A stretch of DNA of 64,000 bases from Aldehydirespirator sp965221605 (lineage in GTDB: Bacteria; Actinomycetota; Acidimicrobiia; Acidimicrobiales; Aldehydirespiratoraceae), in the NCBI GenBank assembly GCA_965221605.1, contig CBDCSK010000013.1:186001-250000 (forward strand). The letters run 5' to 3'. This document shows, piece by piece, positions 31,269 through 40,183 of this stretch. The translations under genes and the position numbers were made by a program. Below the pieces are notes generated by a model. It had not been told where the DNA came from, did no database searches, and worked only from the letters and a program-made list of their open reading frames with translations. Every line of letters starts with the position of its first letter. Within the stretch, counting starts at the first letter, position 1.

Positions 31269-33152
31269 ATGAAGTTCTGGCGCGTAATCGCGATTCTGGC
31301 CGTCTTCACTCTCATGGCGTCTGCCTGTGGAGACGACGAAGAGGCCGCCCCGGACACCAGCGCGGCCGATGCCGCGCTCGCGCAGGCTCAGGCCGATGCC
31401 ACCGCCGCTCAGGCGGAGGCCGATGCCGCCGCCGCTGAGGCCGACGCGGCTGCCGCCGCCGCAGCCGAAGCGGAGGCAGCCCTCGAGGCTGCCAGGGCCG
31501 AGGCCGAGGGCGCGGTGGACCCCGACGTCGTCGCCGAACTCGAGGCAGAACTGGAGGCAGCCCAAGCCGAGGCCGCCGCAGCCAGAGAAGAGGCCGAGGC
31601 GGCTGCCGCTGCGGCCGAGGAGGCCGCTGCCGCAGCTGAGGCTCCAGAGGAGGAGCCTGCCGCGCCGGCCGAGGAGGGGCCATCGGGAACACTCCGTGTG
31701 GCGGTCGACCGGGATGTTGAGAACCTCGACCCCAACTTCGCCAAGCAGATCATCGCCGAGACCTTCTCTCAGGCCGTCTTCGACAGCCTGATCACCTTCA
31801 GCTATGAAGGCGACTTCATTCCGCTGCTGGCTTCCGAGTTCGCGTTCACATCCGACACCACCCTCGAGTTCTGGCTGCGGGAGGGAATCACCTTCCACAA
31901 CGGCGAGACATTCGACGCCAGGTCGGTAACCACCTCGGTGGGCAGGATGCAGGACGAGGACGAGGGATCCCACCTCATCAGGAACTTCGCCAGCATCATC
32001 GAGGTCGAGGTGGTCGACGACTACCACGTGATCATGCACCTGTCGGGTCCGGACGCCCAGCTGCTTCACGCCCTCACCCGGCTGCCGATGGTCCCGCCCG
32101 ACCACTATGCGGCGGTGGGACAGGCCGAGTTCGCGCAGAACCCGATCGGCTCCGGACCGTTCAAGTTCGTGGAGTACGTGATCGACAGCCACACCATCTT
32201 CGAGGCCAACCCCGACTACTGGGACGGCAGCCCCAAGGGCAAGCCCCTGGTCGCCGAGGTCGTCATGCGGGTGATCCCCGAGCCCACCACCCGGGTGTCT
32301 GAGCTGGTCACCGGCGGCGTGGATCTGATCGCCGCGGTCCCGCTCGACCAGCGCTCGGTGGTCACCGACGCCGGCATGACCAACATCAGCTACGCCGACG
32401 GGCGGGTAGCTGTGGCCCGCATCAACTCGTCGAACATCGGCGTGTCGGCGGAAGCCGCCGAGGGCGAGTCCGCCAGGGGCTTCGAGGCCCTCACCGACGT
32501 CAGGGTCAGGCAGGCCCTGAACTACGCGGTCGACCGCCAGACCATCATCGATGCCCTTCTCGGCGGGACCGCCACCCCGCTGGGCCAGCCCTTCGTTCCG
32601 GGCGGCTTCGGCTACAACCCCAACAACGAGGCCTACCCCTACGATCCGGACAAGGCCCGGGAGCTGCTGGCCGAGGCCGGTTACGGCGACGGACTCAACA
32701 TCAAGCTCACCGCCCAGAACACGATCCTCTCCGACGTGCTGACCGCGCTGGTGGACTACTTCGCCGACGTGGGGGTCACCGCCGAACTCGAGGTGATCGA
32801 ACCCGGGCTGGGGAATCAGAGGCTGCTGGCCGGGGACTACGACCCGCTGTTCATGAGCACCTGGTATCCGGCTGAGACGTTCTTCCACTTCCTGATCCGC
32901 TGTGAGGGACTGATCAGCACCTACTGCAACCAGGAGTTGGAGCCCCTGCTGCTGGAGGAGAAGCAGACCCTGGACATCGGCGAGCGGAACCAGATCATCT
33001 GGCAGATCACCGACGTCCTCAGGGAGGAGGCACCGGCGCTGTGGCTGTGGAACTCGGAGAGCACCGCGGGCGTGAACACGAACAAGGTCTCGGGCTGGAA
33101 GAGCCACGCCCGCGGCTGGATCATGTTCACCGACGTCTCCGTCAGCGAGTAG
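31269..33152 (+). CDS. ABC substrate-binding lipoprotein, peptide/nickel (SBP_bac_5) type
   Basis: A 627-residue lipoprotein with a signal peptide to ASAC (C20). Then follows an Ala/Glu-rich stalk (about residues 35-135) nearly the same as that of the polyamine-type protein at 11168, including the shared start CGDDEEAAPDTSAADAA. The binding domain begins at about 139 (GTLRVAVDRDVENLDPNF) and has family landmarks (REGITFHNGETFDA, IGSGPFKFVEY, VRQALNYAVDRQTII). It is the first gene of a five-gene importer. Peptides, nickel or glutathione-like ligands are all possible. A frame open far upstream is antisense to the CoA ligase and was not used. Confidence 0.9.
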   Translation: MKFWRVIAILAVFTLMASACGDDEEAAPDTSAADAALAQAQADATAAQAEADAAAAEADAAAAAAAEAEAALEAARAEAEGAVDPDVVAELEAELEAAQAEAAAAREEAEAAAAAAEEAAAAAEAPEEEPAAPAEEGPSGTLRVAVDRDVENLDPNFAKQIIAETFSQAVFDSLITFSYEGDFIPLLASEFAFTSDTTLEFWLREGITFHNGETFDARSVTTSVGRMQDEDEGSHLIRNFASIIEVEVVDDYHVIMHLSGPDAQLLHALTRLPMVPPDHYAAVGQAEFAQNPIGSGPFKFVEYVIDSHTIFEANPDYWDGSPKGKPLVAEVVMRVIPEPTTRVSELVTGGVDLIAAVPLDQRSVVTDAGMTNISYADGRVAVARINSSNIGVSAEAAEGESARGFEALTDVRVRQALNYAVDRQTIIDALLGGTATPLGQPFVPGGFGYNPNNEAYPYDPDKARELLAEAGYGDGLNIKLTAQNTILSDVLTALVDYFADVGVTAELEVIEPGLGNQRLLAGDYDPLFMSTWYPAETFFHFLIRCEGLISTYCNQELEPLLLEEKQTLDIGERNQIIWQITDVLREEAPALWLWNSESTAGVNTNKVSGWKSHARGWIMFTDVSVSE

Positions 33153-33210
33153 GCGCCGTTGGCCGGTAGCAGTTAGAAAAGGGCGGGTGGGCGCCCCGGA
33201 CGTCACGTTC

Positions 33211-33240
33211 CCCGCTCCTGTTCGCTGCGCTCACGGGCCG
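33211..33240 (-). repeat. 30-bp dispersed repeat, copy 1 (inverted)
   Basis: Read on the minus strand this stretch matches 60217-60246 with one mismatch; the shared core is CCCGTGAGCGCAGCGAACA. It lies in the 154-bp gap between the binding-protein gene and its first permease gene. Dispersed repeats in such gaps often tune expression of permeases relative to binding proteins. No other gene or RNA is seen in the gap. Confidence 0.6.
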
Positions 33241-33306
33241 CTCGGGCCACGGCCTCGACCGTATGAGCCGGATTCGCTCCCCGATCCGCTCGGCCTCTAG
33301 GCCCCA

Positions 33307-34224
33307 ATGTTGAAGTTCCTGGTCCGCCGGATGCTGCACAGCATCCTGGTGCTGCTCGGAGTGCTGTTCGTCGTGCACGGGCTGCTGCTGCTGACCGGCG
33401 ACCCGACCGCGGCACTGCTTCCCCCCGACGCGGAGGAGGAGGTGCGCGAGAACCTCCGCCAGAGGCTCGGGCTCGACGACCCCTTCCCGGTCCAGTACGT
33501 CAAGTTCGTGGGGCGGGCGGTACGGGGCAACTTCGGCGACTCGTTCCGGCAGGCCCGCCCCGCGTTCGAGTTCGTGTCCGAGAAGGCCGGCGAGACCATC
33601 AAGCTGGGCGCGGTCGGGCTGGCCATCTCGCTGGCGGTCGGAGGTCCGCTCGGGGCTTTCTCGGCGCTGCGGAAGGGCACCTGGATCGATCGGACAGCCC
33701 GGATGGTGGCCGCCATGGGACAGGCCATCCCCGATTTCTGGCTGGGCATCATGCTGATCCTGATCCTGGGGGTGAACCTGAACTGGCTGCCCATATCAGG
33801 CAGCGGCGACTGGCGGCACCTGTTGATGCCTGGACTTGTGGTCGCCCTTCCCACACTGCCGGCGGTGGTGCGCATATACCGGTCGAGCCTGATCGGGGTG
33901 CTCGACCGGGACTATGTGCGGGCCGCCCGGGCCCGGGGCCTCGGAGGCACCCAAGTGTTCAGCCGCCACGTGGCCCGCAACGCGGCCATCCCGATCGTGA
34001 CCGTTCTCGCCTTCGAGGTCGGGTCGATCATGTCGGGCGCGCTCATCGCCGAGGTGATCTTCGCCTATCCGGGGATGGGCCGGGTGGCCTACCAGGCGAT
34101 CATCAACCGCGACATCGCGGTGGTCCAGGCCTACGTGTTCATGGTCAGCCTGATCGTGGTGACCACCAACATGCTCCTCGACATCACCTATTCGATGCTC
34201 GACCCGAGGGTGCGGGTTCGATGA
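33307..34224 (+). CDS. ABC importer permease, DppB/OppB-like
   Basis: A 305-residue permease. It starts LVRRMLHSILVLLGVLFVVH, the usual first helix of DppB, carries a loop with RQRLGLDDPFPVQYVKF and the coupling motif YVRAARARGLGG. It forms the membrane channel with the DppC-like protein, whose gene overlaps its stop by 4 bp (ATGA). It is the second gene of the importer, 154 bp behind the binding-protein gene. Confidence 0.9.
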   Translation: MLKFLVRRMLHSILVLLGVLFVVHGLLLLTGDPTAALLPPDAEEEVRENLRQRLGLDDPFPVQYVKFVGRAVRGNFGDSFRQARPAFEFVSEKAGETIKLGAVGLAISLAVGGPLGAFSALRKGTWIDRTARMVAAMGQAIPDFWLGIMLILILGVNLNWLPISGSGDWRHLLMPGLVVALPTLPAVVRIYRSSLIGVLDRDYVRAARARGLGGTQVFSRHVARNAAIPIVTVLAFEVGSIMSGALIAEVIFAYPGMGRVAYQAIINRDIAVVQAYVFMVSLIVVTTNMLLDITYSMLDPRVRVR

Positions 34225-35147
34225 AGGTCCGGACCCGCCCCCAGAGCAGCACCGCCGAGTCGACGACCGCCAGCACGAGGCGCCTGACCCGGGCCGCGGC
34301 CGCCGCTCGGAGGCGCACCCGGGCCACGCTGATCATGTCGGCGGGCTTCCTTGCCGTGATCGTGCTGGTGTCGGTGCTGGCCCCATGGATCACCTGGCAC
34401 GACCCGCTCGACGCCGAACTGGTCAACCGGCTGCAACCCCCCGGCTGGCTCGACGGGGGCTCGTGGAGCTACCCGTTGGGCACCGACTCCACCGGCCGGG
34501 ACCTGTTCACCCGGATGCTGTTCGGGGTGAGGCTGTCGCTGCTCATCGGGCTGGCCGCGGTGGCCTGCGGAGGCATGATCGGAGTGACCGCGGGGATCCT
34601 GGCCGGCTACTACGACGAGAAGATCGCCGCCGTCGGCTTCGGCCGCGTCGCCGACATCCAGCAGGCCATCCCGTTCGTGGTGCTGGCCCTGGCCGTGGTG
34701 GCCTCGATCGGCCCCTCGTTCCGGAACCTGATCCTGATCCTGGGCGTGGGCTCCTGGCTCTTCTACTACCGCATCGTGCGGGGCGAGGTGCTCAAGATCC
34801 GTGAGGAGTCCTACATCGACGCGGCCAAGGCCATGGGCAAGTCCGACGCGGGCATCCTCATCTCCCACGTGCTGCCCAACAGCTTCGCGCCGGTCATTGT
34901 CATCGTCACGCTCTTCGTGCCCCGCCTGATCATGTTCGCGGCGGCCCTCAGCTTCCTCGGCCTCGGCGTCCAGCCGCCGCGGGCGGAGCTGGGCCTGATG
35001 ATCTCCGAGGGCCGCGGGCTGATCCAGCAGGCTTGGTGGCTCACCGTGTTCCCGGGCGCGCTGCTGGCCGGGATCGTCCTGGCCATGAACACCCTGGGCG
35101 ACTGGCTGCGTGAGCGGCTGGACCCGACCCTGAGGGTCAGGCAGTAG
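34221..35147 (+). CDS. ABC importer permease, DppC/OppC-like
   Basis: A 308-residue permease with a basic N-terminal tail of about 35 residues, a first helix (ATLIMSAGFLAVIVLVSVLAP), the PLGTDSTGRDLFTRMLFGVRLSL segment typical of DppC, and the coupling loop YIDAAKAMGKSDAGIL. Overlaps DppB by 4 bp; the ATPase gene starts 3 bp after its stop. Confidence 0.9.
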   Translation: MKVRTRPQSSTAESTTASTRRLTRAAAAARRRTRATLIMSAGFLAVIVLVSVLAPWITWHDPLDAELVNRLQPPGWLDGGSWSYPLGTDSTGRDLFTRMLFGVRLSLLIGLAAVACGGMIGVTAGILAGYYDEKIAAVGFGRVADIQQAIPFVVLALAVVASIGPSFRNLILILGVGSWLFYYRIVRGEVLKIREESYIDAAKAMGKSDAGILISHVLPNSFAPVIVIVTLFVPRLIMFAAALSFLGLGVQPPRAELGLMISEGRGLIQQAWWLTVFPGALLAGIVLAMNTLGDWLRERLDPTLRVRQ

Positions 35148-35150
35148 GCC

Positions 35151-36164
35151 ATGTCGCCCGACACCGCCACCGGGAACTCCCGGGTGCTGGCCGTCGCAGG
35201 CTTGACCGTCTCGTTCCGGGCCGTGGCCGGAGTGATCCCCGCGGTACGGGGCGTCGACGTGACCGTGGAGGCGGGCGAGACCGTCGCTCTGGTCGGCGAG
35301 TCGGGATCGGGCAAGAGCGCCTCAGTGCTCGGAATGCTGGGCCTGTTCCACCCTGACAGCGCCGCGGTCGAAGCCGAGCGCTTCGAGTTCGAGGACATGG
35401 AGCTGGCGGCCGGGCGGCGCGAGGACCTCCAGGACCTCCTGGGCACCCGTATCGGGATCATCTTCCAGGATCCCCAGAGCAGTCTCGACCCGACCATGAA
35501 GGTGGGCAAGCAGATCTCCGAGGTGCCCCGCCTTCGCCTGGGCCTCGACCGGGACACGGTGCGCCAGAAGGTGCTCGACAGCCTCGCCGAGGTCGGCATC
35601 CGCGACCCCGAATGGTGCGCGTCGGCCTACCCGCACGAACTGAGCGGCGGGATGCGCCAGCGGGCCATGATCGCCACCGTCATGATCGCTGGGCCGTCGC
35701 TGCTGATCGCCGACGAGCCCACCACCGCGCTGGACGTGACCCTGCAGGCCCAGGTGATCGACCTGCTGGCCACGCTGCAGGAAGAGCGGGGCACGGGAAT
35801 CCTGTTCATCACCCACGACCTGTCGCTGGTGTCGGAGTTCGCCGACCGGGTGATGGTGATGTACGCCGGCACGGTGGTCGAGTCGGGCGACACCGAGGCC
35901 GTCGTGAAGCATCCGTCGCATCCCTACACCAGGGCCCTTCTGGAGTCGGTCCCCCGCCTCGACGGGGGTCAGGTCAAGCCGATCCGGGGGCGCCCGCCCG
36001 ACCCGCGGGACCTGCCCAGCGGCTGCCCGTTCCGCACCCGCTGCGACCACGCCCACGATCGTTGCGAGCAGGTCGAGCCGCCCACCTTCAGACTCCCCAG
36101 CGGACAGACGATCCGCTGCTGGCTCGGCGAGCAGGACGGCGAGCAGGAGGGCGGGCCGTGCTGA
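35151..36164 (+). CDS. ABC importer ATPase, DppD/OppD-like
   Basis: A 337-residue ATPase with Walker A GESGSGKSA, signature LSGGMRQR and Walker B LLIADEPTTALD. The C-terminal oligopeptide-transporter region has the cysteine cluster CPFRTRCDHAHDRC, thought to bind an iron-sulfur centre in this family. Fourth gene of the importer. Its end overlaps the second ATPase gene by 7 bp, so the pair is translated together. Confidence 0.9.
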   Translation: MSPDTATGNSRVLAVAGLTVSFRAVAGVIPAVRGVDVTVEAGETVALVGESGSGKSASVLGMLGLFHPDSAAVEAERFEFEDMELAAGRREDLQDLLGTRIGIIFQDPQSSLDPTMKVGKQISEVPRLRLGLDRDTVRQKVLDSLAEVGIRDPEWCASAYPHELSGGMRQRAMIATVMIAGPSLLIADEPTTALDVTLQAQVIDLLATLQEERGTGILFITHDLSLVSEFADRVMVMYAGTVVESGDTEAVVKHPSHPYTRALLESVPRLDGGQVKPIRGRPPDPRDLPSGCPFRTRCDHAHDRCEQVEPPTFRLPSGQTIRCWLGEQDGEQEGGPC

Positions 36165-37240
36165 AGCTGGGCACGGCCTCCGGGGGTCACCGCACCTTCC
36201 ACACGCCCCGCGACGACGGCGTGCTGCTCGACCTGAGCGACGTGGTCGTCTCCTACTCCCGGGGGGCGCTGGCCCTGCGCCAGCACGACGCCCTGCCCGC
36301 GGTGGGCGGCGTGTCGCTGGCGGTGAGGGTGCGCGAGTCCGTGGGTCTTGTGGGCGAGTCGGGCAGCGGCAAGACCAGCCTGGGGCGCAGCATCATGAGG
36401 CTGGCCCCGCTGACGTCCGGCCGGATCTCGATCGTGGAGCCCGACAGCGCCGACGCCGACGGCTCGAGGCGGGTCGCCCACCGGCTGGCCCGGTCGGTGC
36501 AGATCATCTTCCAGGACCCCTACTCCAGCCTCGACCCCCGCCACAGTGTGGAACGGATCATCAGCGACGCCATGCGGGTCCACCGGCTGGCCACCCGGAC
36601 CGAGCGCACCAAGCGCACCGCCGACCTGCTGGAGCGGGTCGGGCTGGCGGCCGCCTTCGCCAAGCGGTACCCCCACGAGCTGTCCGGCGGCCAGCGCCAG
36701 CGGGTGTGCATCGCCCGGGCCCTGGCCGTGCAGCCGAAGGTGATCATCTGCGACGAGCCCACCAGCGCCCTGGACGTGTCGATCCAGGCCCAGGTGATCG
36801 AGCTGCTGCAGGATCTCCAGCAATCCGAGGACCTGACCTTCCTGTTCATCACCCACGACCTGGCCCTGCTGCCCCAGCTGGTCTCGAACGTGGCGGTGAT
36901 GTACCTCGGCCGGCTGGTGGAGGTCGGACCGACCAGGGACGTGCTCGACAGCCCCCGCCACCCCTACACGGTCTCGCTGGTGTCGGCCGCGCCGGTGCTG
37001 GGCCAGCGCCGGGTCCGCAGCACCAGCCGGCTGCTCAAGCCCGACGACGCAGCCGACGGCACCACGGTGGGCTGCAGCTTCCGTCCCCGCTGCTGGCTCT
37101 ACCCGACCCTGGACACCGAGCAGGCCCGGCGGTGCGAGGAGGACTCCCCCGCCCTCGAAGCGACCCCGGTCGACATCGGCCGGCGGGCCGCCTGCCACCA
37201 CGAGGACCTGATCGAAACCCGCCGCCCCCCGACCGGCTAG
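36158..37240 (+). CDS. ABC importer ATPase, DppF/OppF-like
   Basis: A 360-residue ATPase started at the GTG that overlaps the DppD gene by 7 bp. Walker A is GESGSGKTS, the signature LSGGQRQR, Walker B VIICDEPTSALD, and FITHDLALL is the switch. CSFRPRCWLYPTLDTEQARRC is the C-terminal cysteine cluster. It completes the importer of five genes. A hairpin 49 bp after the stop may end the transcript. Confidence 0.9.
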   Translation: MLKLGTASGGHRTFHTPRDDGVLLDLSDVVVSYSRGALALRQHDALPAVGGVSLAVRVRESVGLVGESGSGKTSLGRSIMRLAPLTSGRISIVEPDSADADGSRRVAHRLARSVQIIFQDPYSSLDPRHSVERIISDAMRVHRLATRTERTKRTADLLERVGLAAAFAKRYPHELSGGQRQRVCIARALAVQPKVIICDEPTSALDVSIQAQVIELLQDLQQSEDLTFLFITHDLALLPQLVSNVAVMYLGRLVEVGPTRDVLDSPRHPYTVSLVSAAPVLGQRRVRSTSRLLKPDDAADGTTVGCSFRPRCWLYPTLDTEQARRCEEDSPALEATPVDIGRRAACHHEDLIETRRPPTG

Positions 37241-37288
37241 CCGCCGCCGACTTGCGATTTCATTGCTTGTCCGCTATTCTTCAGGGTT

Positions 37289-37343
37289 CCGGAGCGCTCT
37301 CCTGGGCAGAGTGGACTAGGCTTTTGGCAGGAGGGCACTCCGG
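37289..37343. terminator. Imperfect 16-bp hairpin between convergent genes
   Basis: CCGGAGCGCTCTCCTG (37289-37304) and CAGGAGGGCACTCCGG (37328-37343) pair at 14 of 16 positions around a 23-nt loop. It sits between the end of the importer operon and the acyl-CoA dehydrogenase remnant. There is no U-run; a role as terminator or RNA stabiliser is likely. The rest of the 169-bp gap shows no gene. Confidence 0.45.
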
Positions 37344-37409
37344 CTCTCACATTCTGGTCGCTGGCGACGCAAGTGACAACTCGATGAGTTTCTTGCAGTC
37401 TAAGTATCT

Positions 37410-37853
37410 TTAGAGGTTGGCGATCTCGTGCTCCAGGCGGGCCTCTATGTGGGCCCGGGCGGCCTCGATCCGGGTGGGCAGGTGCATCGACGGGTATAGG
37501 CCCTCGTAGGGCTTGTACCCCTTCAGCACCTGCTTGGCGATGGTGTCCTTGTGGACCTCGGTGGGTCCGTCGGCGATGCCCATCACCGGCCCCGACATCC
37601 ACATGTGCGCCAGCGGCATCAGGTTGGACACCCCCAGCGAGCCGTGGGCGTGCATGGCCCGGTACACCACGTCGATCAGCACCTTGGGGGTGGCCACCTT
37701 CACCCCTGCGATGTGCTGGCGGATCCGGGCGTAGTCGCCGACGGTGTCGATCAGCCAGGCGCAGTGCAGCACCTGGAGGCGGAACTGCTGGATCTGCACC
37801 CACGAGTCGGCGATCCAGTGCTGCATCGACTGCTTCATGCCGGTGTAGTCGAC
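37410..37853 (-). pseudogene. Acyl-CoA dehydrogenase C-terminal fragment
   Basis: This frame encodes only the last helical domain of an acyl-CoA dehydrogenase of the ACAD10/11-like type (MKQSMQHWIADSWVQIQQFR, then GIADGPTEVHKDTIAKQVL, which holds the C-terminal substrate/FAD contact region). About 140 residues remain of an expected 380-400. It is in the same frame as the kinase-like gene just upstream, with one TAA between them. This suggests a deletion that removed the end of the kinase and most of the dehydrogenase. Confidence 0.7.
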
Positions 37854-38723
37854 TTAGCCGCTCACCCGACCCCCGGCCGCTCCCGGACGGGTGTCGTCGG
37901 GCCAGCCCATCACCACCCAGGCCAGGTCCAGCAGCGGATCGCCGACTGTGCCCATCTCCCAGTCCACGATGGCGGCCATCCGGGCCGGCGCGCCGTGGTT
38001 GAACATCACATTGGCGAACTGGTAGTCGCCGTGCATGATCCCCGCCTCGTAGCTGCGGGGCTTGCGTCCCCTCAGCCAGTCGCCCGCGGTGTCGAGCCCC
38101 GGAATGTCCCGGAACTTGAACCGCTCGAGGTGCGCGTACCAGCGGTCCACCTGGCGCTCATGGAACCCGTCGGGCCGCCCCAGACCCTCCAGGCCCCTAG
38201 CTCGCCAGTCGACGCGGGACAGCCGGGCGACGGCCTCCACCAGCTCGTAGGCCAGCCCGGCCCGGGCCTCCAGGTCCGAGTAGAACGGCTCGGGCCACTC
38301 CGGCTCGCTGATGGGCGACCATCCGTCCACGAAGTCCATCAGGTAGAAGGCCGCGCCCAGCACGTCCGGGTCGTCGCAGGCTCCGGCAGCCCGGGCGTGG
38401 GGCACATCGGTGCCGTCGAGTGCGGCCAGGATGCGGTGCTCGCGCATCATGGTCTCGTTGCGGCCGGGCGGCACCTGCCGCGGCGGCCGGCGCAGGGCCC
38501 AGCGGTGCCCGCCCCGGCTCACCTCGAGTATCTCGTTGGAGGCCCCGCCGGAGATAAACCGGGTCGACAGCGGCTCGCCTACTCCCGGTAGGCCGTGGGC
38601 GTCCATCCACGGGCCCAGCCGCTCCGGATCGACCAAGGCCCGGGTGCGCTCGGCATCGGCGCCGGATCCGTCGACGCCGCCCGCAGATGCGCCTACCGGC
38701 TCGCTGCCTGCCGGGCTGCTCAC
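37854..38723 (-). pseudogene. APH-like phosphotransferase, C-terminally truncated
   Basis: A 289-residue aminoglycoside-phosphotransferase-fold kinase of the ACAD10-associated type. It has SGGASNEILEV near the start, the catalytic loop MHGDYQFANVMF and the metal motif IVDWEMGTVGDPLLDLAW. Normal members have about 340-350 residues; this one stops soon after the active site (GGRVSG, then TAA). Catalytic residues remain, so it may still fold, but the missing C-terminal helices argue for inactivity. The joined in-frame dehydrogenase remnant behind it points to a deletion scar. Start GTG. Confidence 0.65.
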
Positions 38724-38797
38724 GGTGGTCGAACCTACACGTACTTCGCGCGTGGGCCCCTTTAGATTGCACCGGATGCGGGTCTAGAGTCGCGGCG

Positions 38798-39781
38798 ATG
38801 CTGCGTTGCTCTGAGGTGGACGAGTCGCTGCGGCTGACGAGCCCGCCGCTGGCATCGCTGAGGATCCGGGTCATGCGCCTCTGCGCCATCGCACTGGCGC
38901 GAGTCATTGACGGCGCGGCCTGGGTGGGCTCGCGCCTGCCGGCGTGGCTGGCGCACGGGCTGGCTGTGGCGGGCGGGAACATTCAGTGGGCCCTGCGGCC
39001 CAAGAGGCGTCGGAGCCTGGCCGCCAACCTGTGTCACGCCGTCGGGGCACGTCCCAACGATCCGCTCGTGAAGCGGACCGTGCGCCGGGTGATGATCAAC
39101 GAGTCCCACGCCGCCGCCGACCTGCTCTGGGCCATAGGGCGGCCCCGGGAGTTCCTGGACACGGTCGTCTACGAGAACTGGCACTTCGTCGATGACGCCG
39201 TCGGCGAAGGCCGGGGACTGATCCTCGCAGGCACCCACCTGGGCGGGTGGGAGGTGGCTACCGCCATCCCCGGCGAGAAGGTTCCGGTTCCCACCAACGT
39301 GATCGTGGCTGACGACTGGATCGCCTGGGCCATCGAGCACGTGCGTTCCGGGGTGGGGTTGAGGGTCATGTACCGGCAGGCCGCCGCCCTGCGCAGCGTG
39401 CGCAGGCTCCAGGACGGCGAAGCGGTGCTGCTGCTGGGCGACAACAGCGAGTTCGCGGGGCACACGCACCGGGTGCGCTTCCTGGACAGCGAGATGCAGA
39501 TGGCTGCGGGCGTGGCCGCACTGGCTCGCCTGGCCGGCTCTCCCATCATCTCCTTCACGATCCTGCCGCTGGGCCCCCGGCGGTGGAAGGCCACGATGGA
39601 TCCGCCCATCGAGCCGCCACCCCCGCAGGCGGGACGCGACGGCGAGCAGGTGGTCCTGCAGCAACTGGCCGATCGCTGGTCCGAAGCGATCCAGGCCAGC
39701 CCCGAGCACTGGTCGATGGCCGCTCCCCTCGACTGGATCGACGGCTCCGGCGAGGAACGCCGGAAGGAGCGCCCGGGATGA
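38798..39781 (+). CDS. LPLAT/lauroyl-acyltransferase-like lipid acyltransferase
   Basis: A 327-residue membrane-associated acyltransferase of the HtrB/PatA type. The H-x4-E catalytic motif is in AGTHLGGWE. VLLLGDNSEFAG and the basic RPKRRRSLAANL segment near the start are typical. In Actinomycetota such enzymes acylate phosphatidylinositol mannosides or other glycolipids. The ATG is 7 nt after a -10-like TAGAGT (38785-38790), so the message is probably leaderless. Its stop overlaps (ATGA) the start of a gene fragment, which suggests a former operon. Confidence 0.8.
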   Translation: MLRCSEVDESLRLTSPPLASLRIRVMRLCAIALARVIDGAAWVGSRLPAWLAHGLAVAGGNIQWALRPKRRRSLAANLCHAVGARPNDPLVKRTVRRVMINESHAAADLLWAIGRPREFLDTVVYENWHFVDDAVGEGRGLILAGTHLGGWEVATAIPGEKVPVPTNVIVADDWIAWAIEHVRSGVGLRVMYRQAAALRSVRRLQDGEAVLLLGDNSEFAGHTHRVRFLDSEMQMAAGVAALARLAGSPIISFTILPLGPRRWKATMDPPIEPPPPQAGRDGEQVVLQQLADRWSEAIQASPEHWSMAAPLDWIDGSGEERRKERPG

Positions 39782-39897
39782 GGATCCTCCGAGAGCTCGC
39801 CATCGGAGCGGCGTGCATCGGCTGCTACTACCTCGTGCGCCGGCTGGTGTGGAACGAACGGGGCCGCCAGCGGGCTGCTCGCAATGCCGAATCGGGT
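39778..39897 (+). pseudogene. PAP2-like phosphatase, N-terminal fragment
   Basis: About 40 codons start at an ATG that overlaps the acyltransferase stop (ATGA): a helix ELAIGAACIGCYYLVRRL followed by GRQRAARNAES. This resembles the start of PAP2-superfamily membrane phosphatases, though the stretch is short. From about 39897 on, the plus strand is the antisense of a P450 fragment, so the gene has lost the rest. The family call is tentative. Confidence 0.4.
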
Positions 39898-40183
39898 ATG
39901 CGGGCGATCGACGAGCCGATGCAGCGATGGCCTCCCAGGCCGAAACGCCAGGTGCTTTTTGACGGCACGGTCGATGCGCACCTCGTCGGCATCGTCGAAC
40001 ACCGAGGGGTCGTGGTTGGCGGCCACCCAGTTGATGAACACCACATCGCCACGACGGATCCGGCGGCCACCCAGTTCGGTGTCGCGGGTGGCGGTGCGGG
40101 TGAGGGTCTCGCTGGGGCTGTAGTAGCGCAGGAACTCCTCCACGGCGGCACCTATCAGGCCGGGGTCCTCTAGTGTCTCCACG
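39898..40183 (-). pseudogene. Cytochrome P450 fragment
   Basis: The minus strand encodes a P450 piece: EEFLRYYSP (K-helix ExxR), TATRDTELGGRRIRRGDVVF, NWVAANHDPSVFDDAD, and the haem loop FGLGGHRCIGSSIAR. The haem loop is one frame off the rest; the shift lies near 39940. The fragment stops right after the haem cysteine and lacks the first two thirds of a normal P450. It lies head-on to the PAP2-like fragment, so one deletion or rearrangement may have truncated both. Confidence 0.75.

Noticed and set aside
37241..37409. Possible small RNA gene in the gap after the importer operon
   Set aside because: Only a hairpin is seen; no promoter could be placed with confidence.
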